Shown: piece by piece, positions 8,190 to 16,528 of the stretch
How positions within the stretch are numbered: position 1 is the stretch's first letter
Layout of the letters: every line of letters begins with the position of its first letter
Source: Candidatus Zymogenus saltonus
GTDB taxonomy: Bacteria > Desulfobacterota > Zymogenia > Zymogenales > Zymogenaceae
Direction: 5' to 3'
NCBI GenBank assembly: GCA_016929395.1
Contig: JAFGIX010000054.1
Location: 124,001 to 188,000 of the forward strand
Length of the DNA: 64,000 nt
Notes under the pieces: generated by a model
Seen by the model: the letters and a program-made list of their open reading frames with translations, nothing else
Told to the model about the DNA's origin: nothing
The model's database searches: none
Translations under genes and position numbers: made by a program

Positions 8190-9743
8190 TTAGAACTCAT
8201 ACAGGAGCACATTGGTGATGGACCATATCTCGCCCCAGCCGCCCCTGGTGCCGTCCGCCTTCTCGTAATCCCAGGAATCGCCCGTAAAGAGGACTCCCGC
8301 GCAAAATTTGTAGGTCAGCCCCTCCATAATCTCGTATGAGAATCCGAAGTCAACCTCCCACCCCAGGTCGTCGCTGGCATCCCACGACTGGTACATATAG
8401 TTGCCGTATCTTACCGCCGGGTGGGGATATCCTGCGCCCTTGGAAGAAACCAGGGCCGCCCTGGTGCCCGCAAAGTTCTGTCCAACGTCCTCCGTCCACT
8501 TTGCCCAGGTGACCGAGGCGTTAAGCGTCAGCTTCTCCACCGGGCATATCTCGAAGTAGAGCTTTGCCGCAGTAAGGTTTTCTGTGCTCCACTGGCCGAA
8601 GAGCGAATTTCTGTAGATCGAATTTATGCCTCCACCTTTGGCGACCAGTATCTTGTTAAATTCAAATTGTGCCTGGCTGATGTAGTTCATGTTGATGTTG
8701 TCGTAGGAAGAGTAGTTTGGGCCATTGACTGGGTCAACCCAGAGGTGATGCTGACCGCTGCTCATGAGAAAGACCATGCCGACCCTCAAGAGGTCGTTGT
8801 AGTAGGAGAGGTCGGTGTAGATGTTCCATCCGTTGACGTGGATGCTCGGCGGCGCCATGTTTGCGCCGGCAACCGGGACAAAAAGCCCGGGACCGTAGTG
8901 CCGTGTGGCATGGCCCAATACATAACTGTTCTCAAACTTTATGTCGAACATGTCTCCAATTTTACCGGTGTATGCAAGACCCGCAAACCCGATGTCGGCG
9001 CAATAATCGCCGCCGACCCCGAGCCATCTAAGCGTTGACCATGCATAAGAGTTTCTCAAAACACCGCCGAGGTTGCCGGCGCCGTTGGCGTCATTGTCCT
9101 GCATGTATCCGCCGAAAAGCTCTATTAGATGATTTTTTGCAGGAGCAACCTTCAGGTTCATGGCATACAGATCGGCGTCCCAGTTGTACCAGCTGTTGTT
9201 CGATCCCCTGGTTACCCTGTCCGCAATCTTGGCATAAAGGAGCGATGCGGCAACGGGTCCCCAGGCATTTGCCCAGCGAACGCCGGTGAGTCCGTTGAGC
9301 GTTGTGGTTCCCGCACCGTTATCGCTGAATGCGAGGCCGTAGCCGTAAGTCTGTGGGAATTTCCCTGCGGTAAACGTTCCGAGCTTGGGAAAAGTGAACT
9401 CGAGGTATGCCCAGGGTGAGGAAGCGCCGACCGTGGAGTTGTTGATTCTCAGGTTTCTTTGCTGTCCCCAGGTATCCTCCACAAGGTCGATCCTTATAAC
9501 CGCCTTTAAGTACTCGCTCCTTTTGTGAGTGATGGTGAGCCTGAACCTCTGGTCAACCCAACCGTCGTACTGGGGATTTTCGTGTGATGGAAGGGCGGTC
9601 GAATCTTCGAGCTTCTTGTCGAAGTTGTACTCGCTCCAGGCCCTTATATAATAGATGCCACTGAATGTGGTCTCGGCGGCAAGGGCCGTAAAGGCCGTTG
9701 CGATGAACATGACAGCGAGCAACAGAATCAGAAATCTTCTCAT
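8190..9743 (-). CDS. outer-membrane beta-barrel (porin-like) protein, copy 1
   Basis: A 517-residue protein with a classical signal peptide (MRRFLILLLAVMF to about residue 22, cleavage after ALAA) and alternating amphipathic beta strands rich in Tyr, Trp, Gly and Asn. It ends in LLYEF: a terminal Phe is the usual signal for BAM-mediated insertion into the outer membrane. Features such as GKFPQTYGYGLAF and NAWGPVAASLLYAKIADR recall alginate-export-like or general large porins, but the exact family is uncertain. The start has AAGGAG eight bases upstream. A close paralogue with the same promoter and terminator arrangement lies directly upstream on the same strand; this copy is intact. Confidence 0.85.
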   Translation of the reverse strand: MRRFLILLLAVMFIATAFTALAAETTFSGIYYIRAWSEYNFDKKLEDSTALPSHENPQYDGWVDQRFRLTITHKRSEYLKAVIRIDLVEDTWGQQRNLRINNSTVGASSPWAYLEFTFPKLGTFTAGKFPQTYGYGLAFSDNGAGTTTLNGLTGVRWANAWGPVAASLLYAKIADRVTRGSNNSWYNWDADLYAMNLKVAPAKNHLIELFGGYMQDNDANGAGNLGGVLRNSYAWSTLRWLGVGGDYCADIGFAGLAYTGKIGDMFDIKFENSYVLGHATRHYGPGLFVPVAGANMAPPSIHVNGWNIYTDLSYYNDLLRVGMVFLMSSGQHHLWVDPVNGPNYSSYDNINMNYISQAQFEFNKILVAKGGGINSIYRNSLFGQWSTENLTAAKLYFEICPVEKLTLNASVTWAKWTEDVGQNFAGTRAALVSSKGAGYPHPAVRYGNYMYQSWDASDDLGWEVDFGFSYEIMEGLTYKFCAGVLFTGDSWDYEKADGTRGGWGEIWSITNVLLYEF

Positions 9744-9839
9744 TTGGAACTCCTTATATATATTTAGATGAACACATTTAGGTGGATTTGATATACAAAA
9801 TATACAAAGGCTATCAAGACGGGCAGGATTTAAAAGGGA

Positions 9840-9868
9840 AGAATATCAATAATGGAAAGGATTGTCAA
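9840..9868 (-). promoter_or_regulatory. promoter of barrel copy 1
   Basis: On the minus strand TTGACA (9863-9868) and TATTCT (9840-9845) are separated by 17 bp. The sequence around the -35 box (TTGACAATCC) is the same as in the promoter of copy 2, showing that the promoter was duplicated together with the gene. Confidence 0.65.
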
Positions 9869-9955
9869 GGAATAATTAAAAAGATTTAATTTTCAATGGG
9901 ATTTTTAAAGAAGCCCTTTATTCGGAGAGGATTAGTGAGTTAGTATTTTGTTACT

Positions 9956-9991
9956 AAAAACCCCGACCGTATAATAACGGCCGGGGTTTTT
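9956..9991. terminator. intrinsic terminator of barrel copy 2
   Basis: A 10-bp stem with one mismatch (9961-9970 with 9977-9986), 6-nt loop, flanked by A and T runs on both sides. It ends transcription of the minus-strand barrel copy 2 before the promoter of copy 1. Confidence 0.85.
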
Positions 9992-10014
9992 CTTGGTCTC
10001 TAGATAGGGATTCT

Positions 10015-11550
10015 TTAGAACTCGTACAGCAACTGGTTGGAGATAGACCAAATCTCGCCCCAGTCGCCCCGGGTGCCGTCCGCCTTCTCGTAGTCGAAGG
10101 AGTCTCCCGTAAAGAGGACGCCCACGTCAAGGGAGTAGGTCAGCCCCTCCATTATCTCGTAGGAGAAGCCGAAGTCGAGCTCCCAACCCAGGTCGTCGCT
10201 GACGTCCCAGGAGTTATAGAAATAGTTACCGTATCTAGCTGCGGGATGGGTATATGCCGAGCCCTTTGCCTGAACTATGTTCGTTCTGGTACCGGTAAGA
10301 TTCCAACCCACATCTTCCGTCCACTTGGCCCAGGTTATCGATGCGTTAAGCGTCAGCTTCTCGATCGGGCAGATCTCGAAGTAGAGCTTTACCGCAGTGA
10401 TGTTCTCGATGCTCATCCCGCCGAAGAGGCTTACTGGATATGGGTAGATGGAGTTTGTGCCGCCGCCTGTGCCAACAAGAATATTATTGAAGGCGAAATC
10501 GTCCTGGCTGATGTAATTGACATTGATATTTTGTAAGGAATAAAGGTTTGGGAAAGTTGGGGGATCATTCCAGAAGTGGTGCTGGCCACTCCCCATGATA
10601 AATGCCACGCCGACCCTTAAAAGGTCGTTGTAATAGGAGACATCCGCGTATATGTTGTAACCTTGAATCTGAATGCTCGGAGACCCCATAAAAGGAGAAC
10701 CGGGAGGGGATGGATTTGAGAGTCCGGGGCCGTAGTGGCGCGTGGCGTGACCGAAAACGTAGCTGTTCTCGATCGCAATATCGATCATGTCGGCGATGTT
10801 TCAGGTGTAGGCAATACCGGCAAAGCCAACATTCGCGCTGTAATCGGCGGAAAATATATTTAGATAATTGTTATTGATAATGCCGCCAAGACCGCTTCCC
10901 GCGGTGGCGTCATTGTCCCGAACGTATCCGCCGAAGAGCTCGATTACATGATTCTCGACTGGGGTGATCTTGACGTTCATTGCCCAGAGATTGGCGTCCC
11001 AGTTGTACCAGATGTTTCCGGTGCCGGTTGTCACCCTGTCAGCCATTTTCGCGTACATGACAGAAACGGCGACGGGTCCCCAGGCGTTCGCCCAGCGGGC
11101 GCCGGTGAGGCCTATGGTGCCATCACCCTCGTCGCTGAACACGAGGCCGTAGCCGTAGGTCTCGTTGAACTTACCCACGGTAAACGTGCCGATACTGGGA
11201 AGCGTGAACTCGATATAGGCCAGATTGATGAAATCCGTGCCGCTGTTGTTAATGAACAGGTTTCTCTGCTGTCCCCAGGTGTCCTCTACGAGGTCAAACC
11301 TTATAACCGCCTTCAAGAACTCGCTCCTTGTATGGGTAATTGTGAGGCGGAACCTCTGGTCGAACCAGCCGTCGTACTGGGCGTTTTCGTGCCCGGGAAG
11401 GCGGGTTGTGTCCTCGAGCTTCTTGTCGAAGTTGTACTCGCTCCAGGCCCTCACCCGGTACTGGCCCTCGAACGTGGTATCCGCCGCAAAGGCGGAAAGG
11501 GCCGTCGCAACAAAGATGATAGATACAGCTGCTACTAATACTTTTTTCAT
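10015..11550 (-). pseudogene. outer-membrane beta-barrel protein, copy 2, with in-frame TGA
   Basis: A full-length paralogue of copy 1 (same signal peptide type, same WSEYNFDKKLED, NAWGPVA and HATRHYGPG segments, same LLYEF terminus), but the frame is interrupted by a TGA at 10801-10803 after FAGIAYT. Both halves (250 codons before, 257 after) are in the same frame with no other lesion. Copy 1 has Gly (GGT) at this place, so the change is probably GGA to TGA. The aligned residue is not cysteine and I see no SECIS-like hairpin after it, so selenocysteine is unlikely; a nonsense mutation or a sequence error fits best. The N-terminal half alone could not form the full barrel. Confidence 0.8.
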
Positions 11551-11620
11551 ATAAACCTCCTAATATTTTGTTTTTAAGATGAGTGTAAAAATGAATACAT
11601 CACCCTCAAATTTTATCAGT

Positions 11621-11648
11621 ATTCTACAATAGTAAAAGGGATTGTCAA
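11621..11648 (-). promoter_or_regulatory. promoter of barrel copy 2
   Basis: Minus-strand TTGACA (11643-11648) and TAGAAT (11621-11626) with a 16-bp spacer, about 70 bp before the start of the gene. Confidence 0.65.
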
Positions 11649-11716
11649 GAATAAAATTAAAGTATTTTAATATTTCACTCGGGCCGCTAAATAACTTTTG
11701 AGGGAGATAAAAAACC

Positions 11717-11755
11717 TTGACTTTTATGAACTATTTGGCTATAATGCCAAATAGT
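11717..11755 (+). promoter_or_regulatory. arsR promoter with palindromic operator centred on the -10 box
   Basis: TTGACT (11717-11722), 17-bp spacer, TATAAT (11740-11745). The TATAAT is exactly the centre of a perfect inverted repeat with 10-bp arms (ACTATTTGGC at 11730-11739 and its complement at 11746-11755). A dimeric ArsR repressor bound here would cover the -10 box, so autorepression with metal or metalloid relief is the natural reading. Confidence 0.88.
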
Positions 11756-11804
11756 AAAATAGAAGGAAAAAGCAAGGCAAAAAGTCCAAAAGGGGGGGAT
11801 AAAC

Positions 11805-12146
11805 GTGGACGAAAAATCGAGAGAGAGGTTCGCCAGGCTCGAGATCAGGGCCTCGATGCTCAAGGCGATCGCCCACCCCACGCGGCTCTTCATCCTTGAC
11901 GAGCTCTCCGGCGGAAGGAGGTGCGTATGCGAGCTGACCGAGATGATCGGGGCGGACATATCAACCGTCTCGAAGCACCTCGCCGTTCTCAAGGGTGCCG
12001 GGATAGTCAGGGACGAAAAGGAGGGTCTCAAGGTCTATTACAGTATAGCCATTCCCTGCGCCCTCGACTTCTTCGGCTGCGTGGACAGGGTAATAAAGAA
12101 AGAGGCGGAAGCCCGCCTGAGACTCGTCTCCGGTGGGAGCGAGTGA
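11805..12146 (+). CDS. ArsR/SmtB-family metalloregulatory repressor
   Basis: A 113-residue winged-helix repressor. The recognition helix region is ISTVSKHLAVLKGAGIV, and the preceding CVCEL contains the two cysteines of the alpha-3 metal or metalloid site known from ArsR/CadC-type sensors (here RRCVCELTEM, about residues 43-52). The start is a GTG at 11805 behind a strong AGGGGGGGAT. It is the first gene of an operon with an ArsP-type permease and a thioredoxin-like protein, and a perfect palindromic operator covers its promoter. Likely ligand is As(III) or Sb(III), by context and the CxC motif; other thiophilic metals cannot be excluded. Confidence 0.92.
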   Translation: MDEKSRERFARLEIRASMLKAIAHPTRLFILDELSGGRRCVCELTEMIGADISTVSKHLAVLKGAGIVRDEKEGLKVYYSIAIPCALDFFGCVDRVIKKEAEARLRLVSGGSE

Positions 12147-12202
12147 TCACATGAACAGCGAAACCTCAATGAAAAACCTTTATAAAAGGAATCAAAGACA
12201 AT

Positions 12203-13513
12203 ATGGGACCGAATGAAAAATACAAAATCGAGGGGAAGATACTCTTATTAATGCTGGCGGTCTTTTTCGCCTTTCATTTTCTCCCGCTGGGAAACGCCCG
12301 CTTCGACAGTGCCGTCATGGAGGCGTTGTATCTGACCAAGCTCTACGCCAGGGAGCACGTAGTCATGTGCCTCCTTCCGGCCCTCTTCATCGCCGGGGCG
12401 GTGACCGTCTTTCTCAGCCAGAACGCAGTGATGAAATATCTCGGCGCCGGCGCAAAGAAGGTCGTCTCATACGGCGTGGCGGCGGTCTCCGGCTCCTTCC
12501 TGGCGGTCTGCTCCTGCACGATACTCCCCCTCTTCGCAGGGATTTCGAGGGTGGGGGCAGGGCTGGGGCCGGCGACGACCTTCCTTTACTCCGGCCCGGC
12601 GATAAACATCCTTGCCATCGTCCTTACGATGAGGGTCCTGGGTCTCGAGATCGGGATAGCGAGGGGGGTGGGGGCGATCCTCTTCAGCGTCATTATCGGC
12701 CTCGTCATGCATTTCATATACAGAAGGGAGGAGGCGGAAAAGGTGAAGGTCCAGGCGGCGATGCCGGAGCCGGAGGTAACGAGGCCTCTTTACAAGAACG
12801 GGCTCTTCTTCCTTGCCATGATCGGGATTCTCGTCTTCGCCAACTGGGGGAGGCCGGAGGAGCCCACGGGCGTATGGGGTTTTATCTTTTTTAACAAGTG
12901 GGCAATCACGGGAGCCTTTTCCGTTGCCCTCTCTGTCGTCCTCGTTTTGTGGTTCGGGGCTTCCTGGTGGAAGGTGGCGATCGCGGCCGTGGCGGTCGTC
13001 GTTTTTGCGTTCGCCCTTCCCGACCTTCCGATAATCTCCTTCAGCGTTGGGATTGTCGGACTCTCGGCGATAACCGGAACGGGCGACGCCGAGGCGAGGG
13101 GGTGGTTTTCATCCACATGGGACTTCACGAAGCAGATTCTCCCCCTTCTCTTCGCCGGTGTGATGATCGCCGGCGCGCTCCTGGGGAGGCCGGGGAGCGA
13201 GGGGCTGATACCGTCTTCGTGGATTGCCTCGGCTGTAGGGGGAAACTCCCTCGGCGCGAACCTCTTTGCGGCCGTATCGGGCGCCTTTATGTACTTTGCG
13301 ACGTTAACCGAGGTTCCGATCCTCCAGGGCCTGATGGGGGCGGGGATGGGGAAGGGGCCGGCCCTTGCGCTCCTGCTCTCAGGGCCTGCGGTGTCTCTGC
13401 CGAACATGCTCGTCATCAGGAGCGTGATGGGAACGGCAAAGACGCTTATATATATTATATTGGTAATCGTCATGTCCACGGCGGCAGGGATGATTTACGG
13501 CACACTCTTTTAA
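12203..13513 (+). CDS. ArsP/DUF318-family permease
   Basis: A 436-residue inner-membrane protein with roughly ten hydrophobic segments, of the ArsP_1 (DUF318, PF03773) permease family. Both halves carry related motifs: CSCTILPLFAGI with GPATTFLYSGPAINI in the first, and TEVPILQGLMGAGMGKGPAL with LLSGPAVSLPNML in the second. The paired cysteines in VCSCT are characteristic. Characterised ArsP proteins export trivalent organoarsenicals; others in the family are of unknown substrate. The start ATG at 12203 follows AAAGGA. It lies between arsR and a thioredoxin-like gene in one operon. Confidence 0.88.
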   Translation: MGPNEKYKIEGKILLLMLAVFFAFHFLPLGNARFDSAVMEALYLTKLYAREHVVMCLLPALFIAGAVTVFLSQNAVMKYLGAGAKKVVSYGVAAVSGSFLAVCSCTILPLFAGISRVGAGLGPATTFLYSGPAINILAIVLTMRVLGLEIGIARGVGAILFSVIIGLVMHFIYRREEAEKVKVQAAMPEPEVTRPLYKNGLFFLAMIGILVFANWGRPEEPTGVWGFIFFNKWAITGAFSVALSVVLVLWFGASWWKVAIAAVAVVVFAFALPDLPIISFSVGIVGLSAITGTGDAEARGWFSSTWDFTKQILPLLFAGVMIAGALLGRPGSEGLIPSSWIASAVGGNSLGANLFAAVSGAFMYFATLTEVPILQGLMGAGMGKGPALALLLSGPAVSLPNMLVIRSVMGTAKTLIYIILVIVMSTAAGMIYGTLF

Positions 13514-13546
13514 ATAAGTTTATGAAAATAACTTGAGGAATATGAT

Positions 13547-13783
13547 ATGAAAAAGCTTCAGATTCTGGGCGGGGGCTGCGCAAGGTGCGAGACGCTTTAC
13601 GAGATGACCGAGGCCGCGGCGAAAAGGCTCGGGATTGAATACGAGATGGAAAAGGTGACGGACTTAAAGAAAATAACTGACTTCGGCGTGATGACCACCC
13701 CGGCCTTGGCCGTCGACGGCGCCGTCAAGGTCGCGGGGAGGATGCCGACGGCCGACGAGATCGAGGCGATGATCGGGGGGTGA
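13547..13783 (+). CDS. thioredoxin-like small redox protein (MTH895/TM0996 type)
   Basis: A 78-residue thioredoxin-fold protein with the redox motif CARC (GGGCARCETL, about residues 8-17) and the cis-Pro in TTPALAVDG. Such mini-thioredoxins are commonly encoded next to DUF318/ArsP permeases and ArsR regulators, as here, and probably pass electrons or metal between cysteines of partner proteins. It begins 33 bp after the permease with GAGG upstream and ends in TGA, one of several ordinary TGA stops in this window. Confidence 0.9.
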   Translation: MKKLQILGGGCARCETLYEMTEAAAKRLGIEYEMEKVTDLKKITDFGVMTTPALAVDGAVKVAGRMPTADEIEAMIGG

Positions 13784-14084
13784 AGGTGGTTGGCTAGTTC
13801 CGTCCGCTTTCTTTTAAATTGAGGGGTAAATGGAGGGATTCATATCAATGATATGCCGGTCCTGAGGAGTCACTGCTTATATTCATTAATGAGGTTTCTT
13901 ATCCTAATTCGGAAACGTGATTTAATCCAATGTCGGCAAACAGGATTTCGCAAAAGGAGCCGCTTCTGTATTGATGGAATCAACTTCGCTTTGCACTTCC
14001 TCGGTTTTCCGAGGGGAAGCCTACCTTCCTAAGGCAGGATGACAAGGATTGAGAAAAACCTTACGGGAGGAGATCAAAGGGCCA
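13784..14084. other. gene-free spacer with paired hairpins
   Basis: About 300 bp without a gene between the ars operon and the convergent DUF3467 gene. At 13996-14019 a hairpin (core CCTCGG, TTTT loop, CCGAGG) is followed immediately by a second one with GCCT/AGGC arms (14019-14035). The paired arrangement looks like a dispersed palindromic element rather than a simple terminator, because no U-run follows. Confidence 0.45.
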
Positions 14085-14378
14085 TCAGTGTTTGCTCTCC
14101 TTCGTGTAGTCCTGGCTGGCCCTGGCCGTGTACTTGTCCATCTGTTCTTTTAGAAGCATGAGAAGCGATCTCGCGTGCTCCGGGCTCATCTGGACCATGA
14201 CCTCGAACTTTTGGATAACCTCGGTGTTGCCGGACATGGTCTCGGCGGGATTTATAAAGGCCTTCCCGAAGGCTATCGTGACGTCGAAGGGGGAGGTGCT
14301 GATATTCAGCAGGTTCGAGTAGTAGATATTGACGCCCTCTTCATCGAACTTCCTGACAAACTTTGTTTCGGTTGCCAT
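14085..14378 (-). CDS. DUF3467 family protein
   Basis: A 97-residue soluble protein matching DUF3467: a conserved N-terminal YSNLLNI segment, a hydrophobic strand pattern (FDVTIAFGKA) and the C-terminal MSPEHARSLLMLLKEQMDKY helix. The family is widespread in bacteria, and its function is unknown to me. A terminator hairpin separates it from the upstream minus-strand DUF3795 gene, so it is probably transcribed on its own. Upstream of the start, AAAAGGAGTAAA provides a ribosome site. Confidence 0.85.
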   Translation of the reverse strand: MATETKFVRKFDEEGVNIYYSNLLNISTSPFDVTIAFGKAFINPAETMSGNTEVIQKFEVMVQMSPEHARSLLMLLKEQMDKYTARASQDYTKESKH

Positions 14379-14474
14379 CGCATTTTACTCCTTTTATCCG
14401 TTGACCTTTTAATCCAATTCGATTCTTACAAGACTCCACTGAATAATAGTCCACGGCCATCGAAAAATCAAATC

Positions 14475-14507
14475 AAAAAAAGGGGGCGGTTTTTCCCCGC
14501 CCCCCTT
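14475..14507 (-). terminator. intrinsic terminator of the DUF3795 gene
   Basis: An 8-bp GC stem (GGGGGCGG at 14482-14489 with CCGCCCCC) and a T-rich loop; on the minus strand it is followed by a run of seven T. It lies 50 bp after the end of the DUF3795 gene. Confidence 0.85.
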
Positions 14508-14557
14508 TAAGAGGAGACGAAACTTTTAAACTGGCTCATTTGAGCCCGAGGGTCGGC

Positions 14558-15007
14558 CTAATCCAGATCCACCTCCGTCTTGCACTCCCTGCACTTCTTC
14601 GCCCCGCGAAACAGCGCGTATCCGCACTCGGGGCAGTTATAGCGCTCCTCCTCCGCATTGACCCAGGCCTCGGTTCCCATCTCCCGCCATTGGGGGACGG
14701 CCCTTAAGATCACCTTCTTCCCCACCGGGATGGGAAAGTTGTCGATATGCTGGCAGGGGAACTCGTCGCACTGGTGGCACCCATCGTATTTCCTCTCCCT
14801 CGTGCAGTCCTTGATGGGGCAGCTCCTGCAGTAGACAAAGGGCTCGGGGGAGAGACAACCCTCGCACCGGATCTCCTCCACCGGCACGCCGTAGACCCCG
14901 GTGAGTATCTCCTTGAACTTCTGGTTGTTGTCCCTGTGGGCGATGTAGATGGCGCAGACGCCGCAGTAAAGGCCGCACGGGGCAAGCAGGTTTTTATTCA
15001 CAGACAT
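14558..15007 (-). CDS. DUF3795 cysteine-rich protein with C-terminal zinc ribbon
   Basis: A 149-residue protein with many cysteines. The N-terminal part (APCGLYCGVCAIY, CEGCLS, YCRSCPIKDC, CHQCDEFPC) is the DUF3795 pattern, probably a metal-binding domain. The C-terminus adds a zinc-ribbon type motif (YNCPECGYALFRGAKKCRECKTE). Start is the ATG at 15007 behind AAAGGAG; the frame extends five codons further to a TTG, but that would place the ribosome site inside the gene. The role of DUF3795 is unknown; it is frequent in anaerobes. Confidence 0.85.
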   Translation of the reverse strand: MSVNKNLLAPCGLYCGVCAIYIAHRDNNQKFKEILTGVYGVPVEEIRCEGCLSPEPFVYCRSCPIKDCTRERKYDGCHQCDEFPCQHIDNFPIPVGKKVILRAVPQWREMGTEAWVNAEEERYNCPECGYALFRGAKKCRECKTEVDLD

Positions 15008-15101
15008 TTTATCTCCTTTCAAAAAAATATCAAAAATTATCCATCCAAAATATCTAAAGTCTTAGACGCTCGGAGACGCCCTATATTTCATTTAAATCAA
15101 G

Positions 15102-15731
15102 CTATTTACTGCCGCCCATGACGCTCTCTTCAAACAGCCCCGCCACGACGTCGGTGAGCTTCAGGATGTAGCCCCGTATCTCCTCCTGTGTCCTCCCCGG
15201 GTACCTGGCGTAGCTGATCATGTTTCCGTTGAGCGCCGCGAAGAGGGCGTGGGAGATGGTACGGCTGTTCTTCGGTTTTCCATCGGGTGAGATGGCGATC
15301 ACTACCTTCTCGATCATGTCAATCAAATCCCTCATTATCGGGTTCAGCCTCCCGGTCGCCTCGAAGGAGAGCTTTCCCGCCAGCATGAAGTGGCCCATCA
15401 TCAGGTAGAAGGAGAAGTTGTCGTTGAGATAATTAATGTATACCTTGCAGAGCCTCCTCAGGGAGCACCCCTTATCCGTCAAGCACTCGCTATCGATGAT
15501 CTCCTTTATCTCCTTTACGCTGGCGACAAAGACATCCATAAAGAGGTCGTCGATGTTCTGGTAGTACCGATATATCGTGCCGGGGCTCATCCCCGCCTCC
15601 TTGGCGATCTCCCTCACCGTGACGCTCTTGTAGTCCTTCTCGGCGAAGAGCTTGAGCGCCGCCGAGAGGATCATCTCCCGCCTCACCTCCCGCTCCTGCT
15701 CCTTCAGCTCGTCGTAGGGCGTCGGCCGCAT
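15102..15731 (-). CDS. TetR-family transcriptional regulator
   Basis: A 209-residue regulator. The N-terminal HTH domain is clear: ILSAALKLFAEKDYKSVTVREIAKEAGMSPGTIYRYYQNIDDL is spread over about residues 21-63. The C-terminal part is a helical ligand domain as in FadR/FatR-type repressors. It lies 10 bp after a DUF6125-like gene and downstream of an acyl-CoA dehydrogenase on the same strand, so a role in controlling acyl-CoA metabolism is likely by context. No palindrome that I could assign to it stands out. Confidence 0.92.
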   Translation of the reverse strand: MRPTPYDELKEQEREVRREMILSAALKLFAEKDYKSVTVREIAKEAGMSPGTIYRYYQNIDDLFMDVFVASVKEIKEIIDSECLTDKGCSLRRLCKVYINYLNDNFSFYLMMGHFMLAGKLSFEATGRLNPIMRDLIDMIEKVVIAISPDGKPKNSRTISHALFAALNGNMISYARYPGRTQEEIRGYILKLTDVVAGLFEESVMGGSK

Positions 15732-15741
15732 TTAGGTCTCC

Positions 15742-16254
15742 TCACTCTTTTGAAAAGTTAAAATTTAAGTTGACCACGCACTTCTCTCCCTTGTGCTTGA
15801 GGCATCGGGAGAGGTCGGGGGTGCGGGTGTATTTCAGATCCATCGCGTCGAACCACCCCTCGATCCGCTCGAAGATACCGCACTCGTACTCCCCTATTAC
15901 CCCCGCCTTCGTCATTCCGTTGAAGGCGAAGCAGTCGAACACCTCAGCCACGACAGTGCCGTCGTCGTTAAACGTGAAGGTGAAATTCATGAAGGGCGGA
16001 ACGAATATCTTCATACCCTCCCTGTAAATCTCCTCGAGCTCCACCATGTTCGTCGGGGGCTTGGCGCCGGCCGCCTTCATGTAGCGTTTGAACTCGATTT
16101 TCCCCAGCGTCCTGCATACCCTGAGGTTCATGGGGCTTGCCTCCGCCATCCCGAGCTTGGCCGCCGCCTCCCCGTACCAGAGGGCGTCGTGGGTCATCCA
16201 GTTCCTAATGAGGATGTCCCTCAGCTCCTCCCCTTCCAGTTTTTTCAGTTCCAT
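15742..16254 (-). CDS. DUF6125-like protein (L-2-amino-thiazoline-4-carboxylate hydrolase-like)
   Basis: A 170-residue soluble protein. The opening (LIRNWMTHDALWYGEAAAKLGMAEA) and the Cys/His-containing C-terminal half (DCFAFNGMTKAGV, CGIFERIEGWFDAM, CLKHKGEKC) resemble a family of small proteins with six conserved cysteines often labelled DUF6125 or ATC hydrolase-like. Enzymatic activity in these relatives is not established. I prefer the ATG at 16254, with CGAGGG nine bases upstream, over the in-frame ATG at 16272. It is coupled to the TetR gene (10-bp gap), suggesting a shared transcript. Confidence 0.65.
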   Translation of the reverse strand: MELKKLEGEELRDILIRNWMTHDALWYGEAAAKLGMAEASPMNLRVCRTLGKIEFKRYMKAAGAKPPTNMVELEEIYREGMKIFVPPFMNFTFTFNDDGTVVAEVFDCFAFNGMTKAGVIGEYECGIFERIEGWFDAMDLKYTRTPDLSRCLKHKGEKCVVNLNFNFSKE

Positions 16255-16446
16255 ATCGTTTTTCCCTCGCATAGTCCTTTATATGCCGGCTATCTCTTGC
16301 GCGATCCCCTCCTCCACCCCCCTGCCACTTATACGGACTCCCGGCGGAGAGCGGTTTCAGGCACTTCCCCCATTCGGCCCGGGCGGGGATGGCTAACGGC
16401 ACACCCCCCTTATCCGGTCGATGTCGGTTTTCGGGCTTCCACGAAA

Positions 16447-16487
16447 GCCAATATTTAATAGAAAACGGCCAATATCCAATAGAAAAC
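16447..16487. repeat. two imperfect tandem 20-bp repeats
   Basis: GCCAATATTTAATAGAAAAC (16447-16466) is followed one base later by a copy with two mismatches (16468-16487), then by a CAACCAACAGCC stretch that resembles half-units. This sits in the 270-bp gap between the acyl-CoA dehydrogenase and the DUF6125-like gene, which otherwise holds nothing recognisable. Confidence 0.75.
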
Positions 16488-16528
16488 AACCAACAGCCAA
16501 CAACCGATGACAAGTTGGCGGTGGCCCC

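Noticed and set aside
10801-10803. Selenocysteine in barrel copy 2
   Set aside because: The aligned residue in copy 1 is Gly, no catalytic role is expected there, and the best local hairpin (GATCG/CGATC) lacks a G at the loop start.
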